This document shows, piece by piece, positions 15,599 through 24,328 of a DNA stretch of 52,879 bases. The DNA is from JALYXS01 sp051003795 (lineage in GTDB: Bacteria; Acidobacteriota; Terriglobia; Bryobacterales; Bryobacteraceae). Numbering within the stretch: position 1 is the stretch's first letter; each line of letters starts with the position of its first letter. The translations under genes and the position numbers were made by a program. Under the pieces are notes generated by a model, which did no database searches, had not been told where the DNA came from, and saw only the letters and a list, made by a program, of their open reading frames with translations. Where the stretch lies: the NCBI GenBank assembly GCA_051003795.1, contig JBPCKZ010000138.1, positions 1-52,879 of the forward strand, in the 5' to 3' direction.

Positions 15599-17221
15599 AT
15601 GAATTTCTTCGACAAGGTTCGCAGACAAAAATTTCTATCCTTCACGTTGATTCTCTTCACGCTGTCGATCGGCGTCTTAATCGGAACGCTTCTGAATACC
15701 GGCGTGAAGGCGGCGAAAGATCAAACGGCGGCCCCGGGCGCCAGCGCTCTTTCCATTCCCAGCCCGATCCAGCTTCAGAATTCGTTTTCGCAGCTTGCGA
15801 AGATGCTGGAACCGTCGGTGGTTAACATTTCGACGGAATATATGAGCAAAGCGGCTAGCGCCACCACGCCTCACGGCCGCCGCCGGATGGCGCCGGCAGA
15901 TCCGGAAGAACAAGACAACGGCATGCAAGATTTCTTGCAGCGCTTCTTCGGCGGGAACGGGGGCGGGGGCGGCGGACTGGATGGAGAAATGCCGCAGACG
16001 GGACCGCGGCGTACTTACGCGCTGGGCTCGGGCGTGGTGGTGGATCGCAACGGGTATATTTTGACCAACAACCACGTCGTTGAAAAGGCTACTCGCGTTA
16101 GAGTGAAATTCACCGACGATCCGACCGATTACACGGCGAAGGTGATCGGGACCGATCCTTTCACCGATCTAGCCGTCATTAAAATCGATCGCAAAGATCT
16201 CGTTCCGGCGAAGATTGGCAATTCCGATGCCATCAACGTGGGTGATTGGGCGATTGCCATCGGCTCGCCGTTTGGGTTCCAAGCCACGGTTACGGCCGGA
16301 ATCATCAGCGCCAAACAGCGCGATATTCCCGGCGAAACGACCGGCAATTTCCAGCATTTTCTCCAGACGGACGCCGCCATCAATCCGGGCAACAGCGGCG
16401 GCCCGCTGCTGAACATCAACGGAGAAGTGATTGGGATCAACACGATGATCGCGAGCCGGAGCGGCGGTTATCAGGGCATCGGTTTCGCCATGCCGATCAA
16501 CACGGCCGTCAAGATTTACAACCAGATCATCAAGACCGGCCACATCGTGCGCGGTTCGATCGGAATCAAGTTTACGGCCAGCGACGAGACACGCGACCTG
16601 TTGAAAGCGTACGGCGCCGCCAATGGCGTGTTCGTTCAATCGGTTGAGCCGAACGGCCCAGCCGATAAAGCGGGCATCAAGTCCGAGGATATTATCACGG
16701 CGATTAACGGCAAGTCGGTACATAAGGGCCAGGACCTGATAGATACCGTGGCGGACAGCCCGGTCGGGACGAATCTCACGATGAGCATCCTTCGCGACGC
16801 CAAGAAGGAGGATGTCACGGTTACGATCGGCGACCGATCCAAGGTTTTTCCGGATGAGCTCGGCGGGGTAAGTCAGGATGACAATGGACCGGGCGAGGCG
16901 ACGCAGGCCAAGTTCGGCATACAGATCCAAAACCTGAACGATCAGCTTCGCCAGACTCTGGGCTTTAAAGACAAGGGCGGCGTAATGGTTAGCGCGGTGG
17001 AGCCTGGATCGTTCGCGGACGATATCGGTTTGCAGAAGAACGACATTATCGAATCGATCAATCGTCAGAAAGTCAACGGCGTGGAAGATGTCAAGCGCAT
17101 CCAGAACACGCTTAAGACCGGCGAATCGGTGGCCTTTCGCGTGATGCGCAGCGCGGGAATTCGGGGCGGCAATTGGCAGCCGATCTTCCTCGCAGGCACA
17201 TTGCCAAACAGCAGCCAGTAA
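15599..17221 (+). CDS. Do-family (HtrA/DegQ-type) periplasmic serine protease with two PDZ domains
   Basis: The 540-residue protein has one N-terminal membrane anchor or uncleaved signal (residues 11-33), a glycine-rich linker (118-128) and a trypsin-like domain with the full triad: H159 in TNNHVV, D190 in DPFTDLAVIKI and S266 in NPGNSGGPL. Two PDZ domains follow at about 310-400 and 425-530. Do proteases degrade or refold damaged envelope proteins. It starts six bases after the EamA gene and ends before a clear intrinsic terminator. Length and order match DegQ/DegP/MucD; I do not choose among these names. Confidence 0.93.
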   Translation: MNFFDKVRRQKFLSFTLILFTLSIGVLIGTLLNTGVKAAKDQTAAPGASALSIPSPIQLQNSFSQLAKMLEPSVVNISTEYMSKAASATTPHGRRRMAPADPEEQDNGMQDFLQRFFGGNGGGGGGLDGEMPQTGPRRTYALGSGVVVDRNGYILTNNHVVEKATRVRVKFTDDPTDYTAKVIGTDPFTDLAVIKIDRKDLVPAKIGNSDAINVGDWAIAIGSPFGFQATVTAGIISAKQRDIPGETTGNFQHFLQTDAAINPGNSGGPLLNINGEVIGINTMIASRSGGYQGIGFAMPINTAVKIYNQIIKTGHIVRGSIGIKFTASDETRDLLKAYGAANGVFVQSVEPNGPADKAGIKSEDIITAINGKSVHKGQDLIDTVADSPVGTNLTMSILRDAKKEDVTVTIGDRSKVFPDELGGVSQDDNGPGEATQAKFGIQIQNLNDQLRQTLGFKDKGGVMVSAVEPGSFADDIGLQKNDIIESINRQKVNGVEDVKRIQNTLKTGESVAFRVMRSAGIRGGNWQPIFLAGTLPNSSQ

Positions 17222-17249
17222 GCGTTACAAGCAGTTGATACACTCTTGG

Positions 17250-17283
17250 GGAGCTCCGGGTTTCCGGCGCTCCCCATTTTTGG
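17250..17283 (+). terminator. Intrinsic terminator after the htrA-like gene
   Basis: The arms ggggagc (17250-17256) and gctcccc (17271-17277) enclose an inner ccgg/ccgg pairing and are followed by ATTTTT. This is the best canonical Rho-independent terminator in the window. It ends the M20-EamA-HtrA unit just before the next start codon at 17286. Confidence 0.85.
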
Positions 17284-17285
17284 TT

Positions 17286-17669
17286 ATGAAAACATTTGGT
17301 CTTTTCTTAATTCCGGTTTGCCTTTGGGCATTTACCTTGGAAGCGAAGACCAAGCACCGCGCTCATAAATCCACGGGGCGAGCGAAAGAGTCGCAAACGC
17401 GGAGGAGCCGGCAACTGTCGCCGTCGCCGGACCGCTATCGCGAAATTCAGCAGGCGCTGGGGGCCAAGGGATATTTGAAATCTCCGCCCACGGGAGTTTG
17501 GGACCAGGAGTCGGTCGCGGCGCTTCGCCGTTTTCAGGAAGAGCGGAATCTGGAGGCGACGGGGCGGGTGAATTCGTTATCGCTGATTGCGCTCGGTCTC
17601 GGCCCGAAGATCCAACCCGCGGCGCAGGCTCTCTCGCCAATTCCGGCTCAACCCCAAGCGGAACATTAA
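17286..17669 (+). CDS. Small exported peptidoglycan-binding-domain protein
   Basis: The 127-residue protein starts at ATG 17286, giving a signal peptide (MKTFGLFLIPVCLWAFTLEA), a basic linker, and one PG_binding_1 domain at about residues 55-110 (YREIQQALGAKGYLKSPPTGVWDQ, then ALRRFQEERNLEATGRV). Such domains anchor proteins to cell-wall peptide stems. No catalytic domain is present. The ATG lies directly after the terminator T-run, so the gene needs its own promoter, possibly inside the htrA end, or partial read-through. It converges on the CRTAC1 gene four bases away. Confidence 0.8.
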   Translation: MKTFGLFLIPVCLWAFTLEAKTKHRAHKSTGRAKESQTRRSRQLSPSPDRYREIQQALGAKGYLKSPPTGVWDQESVAALRRFQEERNLEATGRVNSLSLIALGLGPKIQPAAQALSPIPAQPQAEH

Positions 17670-17673
17670 GCGG

Positions 17674-19278
17674 CTACGGTTCCGTGATCGTGACCGTGCG
17701 GTCCGCGGCGACATTCTTCAGCGCCTGAAGTTTCCCGCCGGGCCATTTTACTTCCACCAGCGGCACGCTGGCGGCGGCCCCTAACCCGAAATGAACCGGG
17801 CCATTGCTGGACGATGCGTATCCAAACGCCGACGTTTGCTGGTTCACCTGCTTGCCGATCCGCACCACCGCGCCAATTCCATCGCGATTGCTGGCCGTGC
17901 CGATTAACTTGACGTCGAGCCAGTGATTCTTCGCGGGCATGGGATTCGGCATGCGGTTCAACCAAAGCTCGGCGGGTCCGCCCAGCGCGCTGACGACGAT
18001 ATCCAAACGGCCGTCGCCATCGAAATCGGCAACCGCGCTGCCGCGGTGCGCATGCGGCTCGTCGAATTCCGGGCCGGCGGTAAAACCTCCATTTCCGTTA
18101 TTCAAAAAAATCGTGCTTTTGAGCTTGTAACGATCGCCGGAAAAGCGTTCGATATTGTCGGTTACGTGCGAGTTGGCGGTGAAAATATCCTTCCATCCGT
18201 CGTTGTTGAAGTCCGCGATGGCGATGCTCCATCCTGCCAGGCGCGCGGAAAGCGGCCCCATGCGGGAGGAGAATGTCGCATCGCGAAATTGGCCGTTACC
18301 CAAGTTGCGGAACAGCGGAAATGTTTCGCCCGTCAGCGCGGTGAAGGCGATATCCGGCAAGCCGTCGTTGTCGTAATCGCGGAAATCGACGCCCATGGCG
18401 GAAACGGCTTTGCCGTCGTCCGTCATGGCGGCGCCGGCCGCGAAAGCCGCTTCTTCGAAAGTCCCGTCACCGCGATTGTGGAAGAGAAAATTCGGAACCG
18501 TGTCGTTGGCGACGAAGACATCGGGGAAGCCGTCTCCATCGTAATCCGCGAACGCCAGACTCATTCCCTTTCCGACGTACTTGGCGATGCCCGATTTTTC
18601 AGATACGTCTTCGAAGGTGCCATCGCCGCGATTGCGGTATAGCGTATTGGGCAAGCCCGCGAACTGCCGGGGATGGCAGTACACGCGGAACTTTTGGCCG
18701 GGGTCTTTGCAAACCGGATTATTATCGGCGGACCATGCAACGTAGTTCACGACGAACAGATCGAGCTTGCCATCGTTGTCGAAGTCGAACCAACCGGCCG
18801 CGACGGACCAAGCGCCGCTCCGGATGCCGGCTTTAACGGTGACGTCTTCGAATTTCCCATTGCCCAGGTTCCGGTAGAGACGATTCTCATTTACGCCGGT
18901 GACGAACAGGTCGACATTCCCGTCATTGTCGTAATCGGCGGCGGCCACGCCGATCGAGTAACCCGACCCGGCAAGGCCCGATTCAGCGGTTACATCCGTG
19001 AAGCGGCCCTTGCCGTCGTTGCGGAAGAGGCGATTCGAAAACCTGGCGTCGGTCTTTCTTAGGGACGGCAGGGCGGCGCCGTTGGCGAAGAAAATGTCCG
19101 GACGCCCGTCGTTGTTGTAATCGAAGGCAGCCACGCCGCCGGCCATCGTTTCGGGCAGATACTTTTCCGGCGACGCGGAATTTTCCAGCACGAAAGCCAA
19201 TTCGATTTCCCGAAAACCCGTCGGTTCGGCGGCGAGGAACAACAACGGAACGATTGCGATGCAGGGATTTATTTCCAA
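17674..19278 (-). CDS. CRTAC1-family exported protein with FG-GAP/VCBS repeats and ASPIC/UnbV domain
   Basis: The 534-residue protein has a hydrophobic N-terminus (residues 5-17) and at least six FG-GAP/VCBS repeats with the calcium-binding pattern D-x-D/N-x-D-G (DYNNDGRPDIF, DYDNDGNVDLF, DFDNDGKLDLF, DYDGDGFPDVF, DYDNDGLPDIA, DFNNDGWKDIF, DFDGDGRLDIV). These form a beta-propeller. An ASPIC/UnbV segment closes it (NHWLDVKLIGTASNRDGIGA, then VHFGLG and VEVKWPGGK). Such proteins are secreted or surface-attached, with suspected adhesive or protein-interaction roles. No neighbour shows a partner. The start at 19278 gives a rather weak signal peptide. Confidence 0.88.
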   Translation of the reverse strand: MEINPCIAIVPLLFLAAEPTGFREIELAFVLENSASPEKYLPETMAGGVAAFDYNNDGRPDIFFANGAALPSLRKTDARFSNRLFRNDGKGRFTDVTAESGLAGSGYSIGVAAADYDNDGNVDLFVTGVNENRLYRNLGNGKFEDVTVKAGIRSGAWSVAAGWFDFDNDGKLDLFVVNYVAWSADNNPVCKDPGQKFRVYCHPRQFAGLPNTLYRNRGDGTFEDVSEKSGIAKYVGKGMSLAFADYDGDGFPDVFVANDTVPNFLFHNRGDGTFEEAAFAAGAAMTDDGKAVSAMGVDFRDYDNDGLPDIAFTALTGETFPLFRNLGNGQFRDATFSSRMGPLSARLAGWSIAIADFNNDGWKDIFTANSHVTDNIERFSGDRYKLKSTIFLNNGNGGFTAGPEFDEPHAHRGSAVADFDGDGRLDIVVSALGGPAELWLNRMPNPMPAKNHWLDVKLIGTASNRDGIGAVVRIGKQVNQQTSAFGYASSSNGPVHFGLGAAASVPLVEVKWPGGKLQALKNVAADRTVTITEP

Positions 19279-19348
19279 ACTGGCCGCCTTCCAAACGATA
19301 ATCCCGATCCCGCCGCTTCCCGAACGGAAGTTGCCTTGCGATGGAGAG

Positions 19349-19425
19349 TGGTGGCGGCGCGCAGACTCGAACTGCGGACCTACGGATTATGAGACCGTCG
19401 CTCTAACCGGCTGAGCTACGCCGCC
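19349..19425 (-). tRNA. tRNA-Met (CAT anticodon), CCA encoded
   Basis: The minus strand gives a full cloverleaf: acceptor ggcggcg/cgccgcc, D arm gctc...gagc, anticodon loop ctCATaa, a TTCGAGT T-loop with cgcag/ctgcg stem, discriminator A and encoded CCA (19351-19349). A U-U mismatch closes the anticodon loop, which I recall for elongator tRNA-Met. The D and acceptor stems are typical of elongator Met and lack the initiator C1-A72 mismatch. A tRNA-Ile2 (modified CAT) cannot be fully excluded. Confidence 0.93.
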
Positions 19426-19462
19426 ATACGGGGAAGGGATCTCTCCAGATTTTAGCATCGGC

Positions 19463-20065
19463 TTAAATCGCCGCCTGATTCTCCAGGCTCCTCCACAGAT
19501 ACCAGCACGCAATCGAACAATACGGATGCCATCCGGCAGCCAGTTTCTCCACCTCGGCCACGGTGGGCAGCTCATCCATCCCGTAAGCCTTGCGAATGGC
19601 GGACCGGATTCCCAGGTCTCCGGTAGGCAGAACATTGTGGCGCTGCAAGGCAAACATCAGGAACATGTGGGCGGTCCACACCCCGATGCCTTTCACCTGC
19701 GTTAGATGCTCGATAACCTCCTCGTCGGGCATGCGGGGAAGTTCCTCGAAAGATACTTTGCCCCGCCTCACGTGCTTCGCGAGGTCGCGGATATATGCGG
19801 TCTTTTGGCCGGACAGTCCGAGTTTCCGCATTCGCTCGGGCCGTAGTTTCATGATGTTTTCGGGCGTCAAACGCCCGTCGGGAACCGCGGCGGCGAGGCG
19901 ATTGAAAATCACCGTCGCGACTCTGCCGCTTAACTGCTGGAAAACGATTGACTTCACGAGGGATTCGAACGTCGGCTCCCGGAACTGAATGGTGTAATCG
20001 CCCACGCGCTCGATGATGGCGCGAAGGACCGGATCGGCTTTGAGATGTTTGAGGGCGGCTTGCAT
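19463..20065 (-). CDS. DNA-3-methyladenine glycosylase II (AlkA-like, HhH-GPD family)
   Basis: The 200-residue enzyme shows the HhH-GPD fold: a conserved FESLVKSIVFQQLSGRVA entry helix, LRKLGLSGQKTAYIRDLA-type helix region (here MRKLGLSGQKTAYIRDLA), the hairpin LTQVKGIGVWTAHMFLMF, and the catalytic Asp in PTGDLGIRSAI. AlkA removes 3-methyladenine and other alkylated bases to start base-excision repair. No iron-sulfur cysteine cluster is present, which fits AlkA more than EndoIII or MutY. It lacks the N-terminal AlkA_N domain of the E. coli protein and matches the short bacterial form. It lies downstream of the divergent VWA gene. Confidence 0.88.
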   Translation of the reverse strand: MQAALKHLKADPVLRAIIERVGDYTIQFREPTFESLVKSIVFQQLSGRVATVIFNRLAAAVPDGRLTPENIMKLRPERMRKLGLSGQKTAYIRDLAKHVRRGKVSFEELPRMPDEEVIEHLTQVKGIGVWTAHMFLMFALQRHNVLPTGDLGIRSAIRKAYGMDELPTVAEVEKLAAGWHPYCSIACWYLWRSLENQAAI

Positions 20066-20115
20066 TTTGAAACAGTCGAAACGCCGGGCGCGTCTACTTC
20101 TGTAACTCTATAAGT

Positions 20116-21105
20116 ATGAAGCGTCTTTATTTTGCCATAGGCGGCCTGGCCCTCGCCGCGGCCATGATTCCACTCGCGCGTCCGCAACAGAAGATCGAAG
20201 ACGACGCCCCGATCAAGGTGAACGTGGATGTCGTGAACATTCTGTGCGCCGTTCGCGACAAGCACGGAGCGCTGATCAACAATTTGGCGAAAGACGATTT
20301 CCAGCTTGCGGAAGACGGCAAGCCGCAGACCATCAAATATTTCACCCGCGAGACCGATCTTCCGCTGACCATCGGTCTCCTGGTGGACGTGAGCGGCAGC
20401 CAGGAGCGTTTGATTGAAATCGAACGGCAAGCCGCGTACAACTTCTTCTCGTCGGTGCTGAAAAAGAAGGATGTGGCTTTCCTGATCAGTTTCGGAGCGG
20501 ATGCGGAATTGCTGCAGGACATCACGGGCTCCGCGAGACTGCTGCGCGAAGGGCTCGACCATCTAAAGCTGAATGCCGGATTCCAGGGCATCCATCCGGG
20601 GCCGGTCCCCACGATGAGCCAGCCGCGCGGGACGGTGTTGTACGACGCGGTTTACCTGGCGGCATCGGACCGGCTCTCGAAAGAGGTGGGGCGGAAAGCC
20701 ATCGTGCTGATCACCGACGGCGTCGATCAAGGCAGCCGGCTCAAGCTGGAAGCGGCGGTCGAGGCGGCGCAAAAGTCGGACGCGGTGATTTACAGCATCT
20801 ATTATGTGGACCCGAGCGCCTACGGCGGCGGTGGATTCAGCTTCGGCGGCGGCGGCGAGGGTTATCTGAAGAAGATGTCCGAAGAGACCGGCGGACACGT
20901 GTTCAAGGTGGATCGGAAGCATTCGCTCGACAACATCTTCGAGGAGCTTCAACAGGAAATGCGCAGCCAATATTCGATCGGCTTCACTCCCACCAACGAC
21001 CGTAAGGACGGGAGCTATCGCAAGCTCGATCTGCACGCGCAGGATCGGAATCTGAAGGTGCAAGCGCGCAAGGGATATTACGCGATCCGCCCGGAAGACC
21101 GGTAA
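20116..21105 (+). CDS. Exported VWA protein (VWFA-related Acidobacterial domain)
   Basis: The 329-residue protein has an N-terminal signal or anchor (residues 5-20, LYFAIGGLALAAAMIPLA) and a VWA domain with the metal site D-x-S-x-S in LLVDVSGSQERL near residue 95 and a later ITDGVDQGS. The opening section with VDVVNILCAVRDKHGALINN and LAKDDFQLAEDGKPQ is the hallmark of the family described in Acidobacteria. A Gly-rich loop (YGGGGFSFGGGGEGYL) lies near 245. These proteins are exported and bind ligands through a divalent metal, but no function is established. It stands alone between divergent alkA and a downstream regulator-like TPR gene. Confidence 0.87.
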   Translation: MKRLYFAIGGLALAAAMIPLARPQQKIEDDAPIKVNVDVVNILCAVRDKHGALINNLAKDDFQLAEDGKPQTIKYFTRETDLPLTIGLLVDVSGSQERLIEIERQAAYNFFSSVLKKKDVAFLISFGADAELLQDITGSARLLREGLDHLKLNAGFQGIHPGPVPTMSQPRGTVLYDAVYLAASDRLSKEVGRKAIVLITDGVDQGSRLKLEAAVEAAQKSDAVIYSIYYVDPSAYGGGGFSFGGGGEGYLKKMSEETGGHVFKVDRKHSLDNIFEELQQEMRSQYSIGFTPTNDRKDGSYRKLDLHAQDRNLKVQARKGYYAIRPEDR

Positions 21106-21172
21106 TTCACTGCCTCTTTACCGTAAGAAGCGGGTTAATCCGAATGCCCGGCGCTAGAATGAGGCTAATCGA

Positions 21173-22918
21173 GTGCCTCGGGTTTCCATACGCGAACAAC
21201 TACAACGCATTCTGGCCTCCAGTGAATTCATCCAAGCCGAGCGCATGTGCCGGTTCCTGCGTCTGGTCGTGGAGTATACGCTGGAGAACCGCGCCAGCGA
21301 ATTGAAAGAGTACCTGATTGGCGTCGAGGTGTTTGATCGCAAGGACTCCTACGATCCGCGGCTTGACCCGATTGTTCGCGTGGAAGCGCGCCGCCTGCGG
21401 TCGAAGCTCAAGAAATATTACGAAGGGGAAGGGAATACAGACCAAATCGTAATTGAGCTTCCAAAGGGCAGCTATATGGCGGTTTTCCGGAATCGTCGGG
21501 CGGAGGATCTGCCCGGTCAACCGGCCGCGGCCGAGGCAAGCGCGATTGCCGTGCTGCCATTTGCGAATCTCAGCGCCGAAGAGGAGAACGAATATTTCAG
21601 CGACGGCCTCGCGCAGGAATTGATCCACGGACTGACCAGAGTGGAGGGCCTGCGCGTGGTTGCTTGGAATTCGGCTGAAAAGCTCAAGGGAACGCCGTAC
21701 GATTTCCGCGCGATCGGCACTCAATTGAACGCAGGTGCCGTGCTTACGGGCAGCGTTCGGAAGGCCGGTGACCGCGTCCGCATCGCCGCGCAGTTGATCG
21801 AGGCGTCTACCAGTCTCTATCTTTGGTCCGAAGTATACGACCGGCAGCTCAAGGATTTGCTCGCCATCCAAGACGAGATTTCGCGCGCCATCGTAGGCAC
21901 GCTGCGTATCAAGTTCGCCGGCCGCCTGCGCATTCCGGCGTTGTCGAAAACCTGCAACCCCGAATCTCACAATTCCTATCTCCACGGGCGTTTTCACTTG
22001 AGCAAGAGGACCGCCGAGGGGATCAATCGGAGCGTGGAGTGTTTCGAGCGGGCGATTGCCGAAGATCCGGGATGCGCGCTGAGCCTGGCTGGTCTCGCCG
22101 ACGCCTGCGCGCTGCTAGCGGACTACGGGCTGTCCAAGCCCGGCACCGTCATGCCGCGCGCCAAACAAGCGGCGTTGCAGGCGCTCGAACTCGATCCTTC
22201 GCTGGGCGAAGCGTGGACTTCGCTCGCCCTCATCCGCTCGCTTTACGAATGGGAATGGACGGAAGCGGAAATCTGGTATCGCCGCGCGATCGAACTCAAT
22301 CCGGGATACGCAACCGTGCATCATTGGTACAGCGTGGATTACCTGGCGATGATGGGGCGTTTCGACGAAGCGCTTACTGAAATCGAACTCGCTCGGCAGA
22401 TGGACCCTTTATCGACCATCATCATCGAAGGCCACGCGTTTATTCACATGCTCGCGGGTCGCTATGACGAAGCGATCCGGACTTACCGGCAGGCCCTCGA
22501 TCTCGATCCTTTTTTCTACAAGTCGTACACGTCGATCGGGCGAACCCTTATCCAGAAAGGGCAATACGCCGAGGCGATGGAAATGCTGGAGCGCGGCCGA
22601 TCGCTCGCCGGGGATGTCCCCAATATTCTGGCCGCCTTGGGCCAGGCCCATGCCTTGGCGGGTAACCCGGACCGCGCGCGAAGCTTTCTCGGCGAGTTGC
22701 GGATTGCCGCGTGTTGCGGCTATGTCCCCTCGACCAGTTTCGCGATCGTTTACGTGGGCCTGGGGGAAAATGAGCGGGCGCTCGACATGCTCGAAGAAGG
22801 GTGCGAGCACCGCGAACTCCCGCTCGCCGGTTTGAAAGTGCATCCGGTTTTTGACGGTTTGCGCGGCGAACCGCGATTTACGGGACTACTGAGAAGGCTG
22901 AATCTGATCGCCGCGTAG
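21173..22918 (+). CDS. FlgO/TolB-like and TPR protein with acidobacterial N-terminal module
   Basis: The 581-residue protein starts at GTG 21173. Residues 1-110 form a basic helical module (MCRFLRLVVEYTLENRASEL, then YDPRLDPIVRVEARRLRSKL and LPKGSYMAVF) that I recall at the N-terminus of many acidobacterial TPR proteins, where it may replace a DNA-binding or cyclase domain. Residues 120-240 resemble the FlgO/TolB amino-terminal fold (IAVLPFANLSAEEENEYFSDGLAQELI). At least six TPR units follow (for example YDEAIRTYRQALDLDPFFYKSY). It has no signal peptide, so it probably acts in the cytoplasm as a signalling or scaffold protein. It converges on another TPR gene with 41 bases of overlap. Confidence 0.8.
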   Translation: MPRVSIREQLQRILASSEFIQAERMCRFLRLVVEYTLENRASELKEYLIGVEVFDRKDSYDPRLDPIVRVEARRLRSKLKKYYEGEGNTDQIVIELPKGSYMAVFRNRRAEDLPGQPAAAEASAIAVLPFANLSAEEENEYFSDGLAQELIHGLTRVEGLRVVAWNSAEKLKGTPYDFRAIGTQLNAGAVLTGSVRKAGDRVRIAAQLIEASTSLYLWSEVYDRQLKDLLAIQDEISRAIVGTLRIKFAGRLRIPALSKTCNPESHNSYLHGRFHLSKRTAEGINRSVECFERAIAEDPGCALSLAGLADACALLADYGLSKPGTVMPRAKQAALQALELDPSLGEAWTSLALIRSLYEWEWTEAEIWYRRAIELNPGYATVHHWYSVDYLAMMGRFDEALTEIELARQMDPLSTIIIEGHAFIHMLAGRYDEAIRTYRQALDLDPFFYKSYTSIGRTLIQKGQYAEAMEMLERGRSLAGDVPNILAALGQAHALAGNPDRARSFLGELRIAACCGYVPSTSFAIVYVGLGENERALDMLEEGCEHRELPLAGLKVHPVFDGLRGEPRFTGLLRRLNLIAA

Positions 22919-24035
22919 TGTCATGGCGGGCTCTATGGCTCGTTCCATGTACCAGGGCGAGGCGGTCGCGTTCCCTCGAAACATCCGGGTGATCCGGCCC
23001 TAGAGCGCTCGCTAGAATCTCGATTGAGCGTTTGTAGAGATCGATCGCCTTCTTTTCTTTACCGCGGTCGCGATAGTAGTCCGCCAGATTCCCGAGGCAC
23101 CGGGCGTAATCGGGATGACGGGGGCCAGCGCTCTTTTCCCAAATCGCCAGCGCGCGCCGGTACAGCGGCTCTACTTCGATCTCGCGCGACTCGAAACGAA
23201 GCACTTGGGCGAGTCCGTTGAGGCTGTTTGCGACCATCGGGTGGTCCGGTCCGAGGGCTTTTTCAAGTGTCGCAAGCGAACGGCGGGAGAGCGATTCAGC
23301 CTCTCGATAACGGTGTTGAGCCGCTAATAACTCCGCTAGATTATTGTAAGATATCCCGGCGGCGGCGCTCTCCGCGCCCGATGACTTCTCGCGGATGTAG
23401 AGTGCGCGCCGCAGGAGAGCTTCGGCGTCGTCGTAGCGCCCCGCGCCTCGCTCCGCAAGCCCCAAATTATTTAGTGCATCCGCCAGCTTTAAGCTTTCCG
23501 GACCGGCGGCTTTTTCGAGGATCGCCGCCGCTTTCCCAGCGGCATCCGTCGCGGCCCCGAATTTGTTTTCCGCGCGATACAATTCGGCGAGGTTGTTTAA
23601 GCTGACTGCGTATTCAACCCCGTCGATACCAGCCCGCCGGAAGCCGGCAAGCGCTTGAGCATAGAGCGGCTCCGCCTCGGCGTAGCGTGCCGTGATCCGG
23701 CATAGGGCCGCGAGGTTGCTCGATATCAACGCGAACTTGCGATCGTCGTTCTTCGCGGCGGCAAGCGCCTCCCGGTAGAGCGGTTCGGCCAGCGCGTACT
23801 TTGCCGTCGCGTGGTAGATCGACGCGAGATTGTTGAGGCTCTCGGGCCGCCGCGGATCGTCGGGCCTGAAGGTCTGGGCTTGTTCCAGGGCCGTTTTATA
23901 GAGGTCCGCCGCCTCCGCGTAGCGCCCTTTTTCCTGCAACCGGTTGGCTTCGATGGTCCGCTGCTCCCAGGATTGCGGAGCGCTAAACAGAAGCACCGAT
24001 GTCTGAACGATTATCGTTACCGCTGCGTATCTCAC
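22878..24035 (-). CDS. Exported TPR protein of the kinesin-light-chain-like repeat type
   Basis: The 385-residue protein has a signal peptide (MRYAAVTIIVQTSVLLFSA) and about seven 42-residue TPR units of the TPR_10/12 type, each with A-E-P/S-L-Y-R-R-A-L and SLNNLA motifs (for example NNLAELLAAQHRYREAESL, then LGPDHPMVANSLNGLA). These solenoids bind peptide segments of partner proteins, here on the outer side of the membrane. The C-terminus, HRARHDTTRRSDSAFSVVP, is basic and looks non-homologous. Its 3' end overlaps the convergent TPR gene by 41 bases, so the last 13 residues are coded opposite the other gene's end. Confidence 0.83.
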   Translation of the reverse strand: MRYAAVTIIVQTSVLLFSAPQSWEQRTIEANRLQEKGRYAEAADLYKTALEQAQTFRPDDPRRPESLNNLASIYHATAKYALAEPLYREALAAAKNDDRKFALISSNLAALCRITARYAEAEPLYAQALAGFRRAGIDGVEYAVSLNNLAELYRAENKFGAATDAAGKAAAILEKAAGPESLKLADALNNLGLAERGAGRYDDAEALLRRALYIREKSSGAESAAAGISYNNLAELLAAQHRYREAESLSRRSLATLEKALGPDHPMVANSLNGLAQVLRFESREIEVEPLYRRALAIWEKSAGPRHPDYARCLGNLADYYRDRGKEKKAIDLYKRSIEILASALGPDHPDVSRERDRLALVHGTSHRARHDTTRRSDSAFSVVP

Positions 24036-24169
24036 TGTTTCCTCCAGTTCGATAGCTAGTTTGCGCTTCGAACGTTGGACGAAATAGGTAGGCAGCCGTT
24101 AGCTTACGGTAAAAGGCATCAGGAGGCGTGATAAGCTTGACCCGATCGTGACGAATTTCCGATAATTCA

Positions 24170-24328
24170 GTGCCTTTGCCTTATACGTGTCCGAAATGCG
24201 CGTCGCCGGAGGTTCGCGAATCCAAGCGCAAGAGTTTCCTGCATTCGTTTTTGCGCATGGCATCCATCATCCCTTTTCGCTGCCGGAAATGCAGGCTCCG
24301 TTTTTATATTCAAGATCGCGAATCCTGA
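24170..24328 (+). CDS. Tiny zinc-ribbon-like protein (52 aa)
   Basis: The frame GTG 24170 to TGA 24328 codes for 52 residues with two CxxC knuckles, CPKC (residues 7-10) and CRKC (38-41), separated by a basic segment RESKRKSFLHSFLRMASIIP. The pattern is that of small single zinc-ribbon proteins that I recall from Acidobacteria; role unknown. The frame is closed by a stop 21 bases upstream of the GTG and has no good ribosome-binding site, so the start is uncertain. The last 19 bases overlap the end of rnc on the other strand. The spaced CxxC pairs argue against chance. Confidence 0.6.
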   Translation: MPLPYTCPKCASPEVRESKRKSFLHSFLRMASIIPFRCRKCRLRFYIQDRES

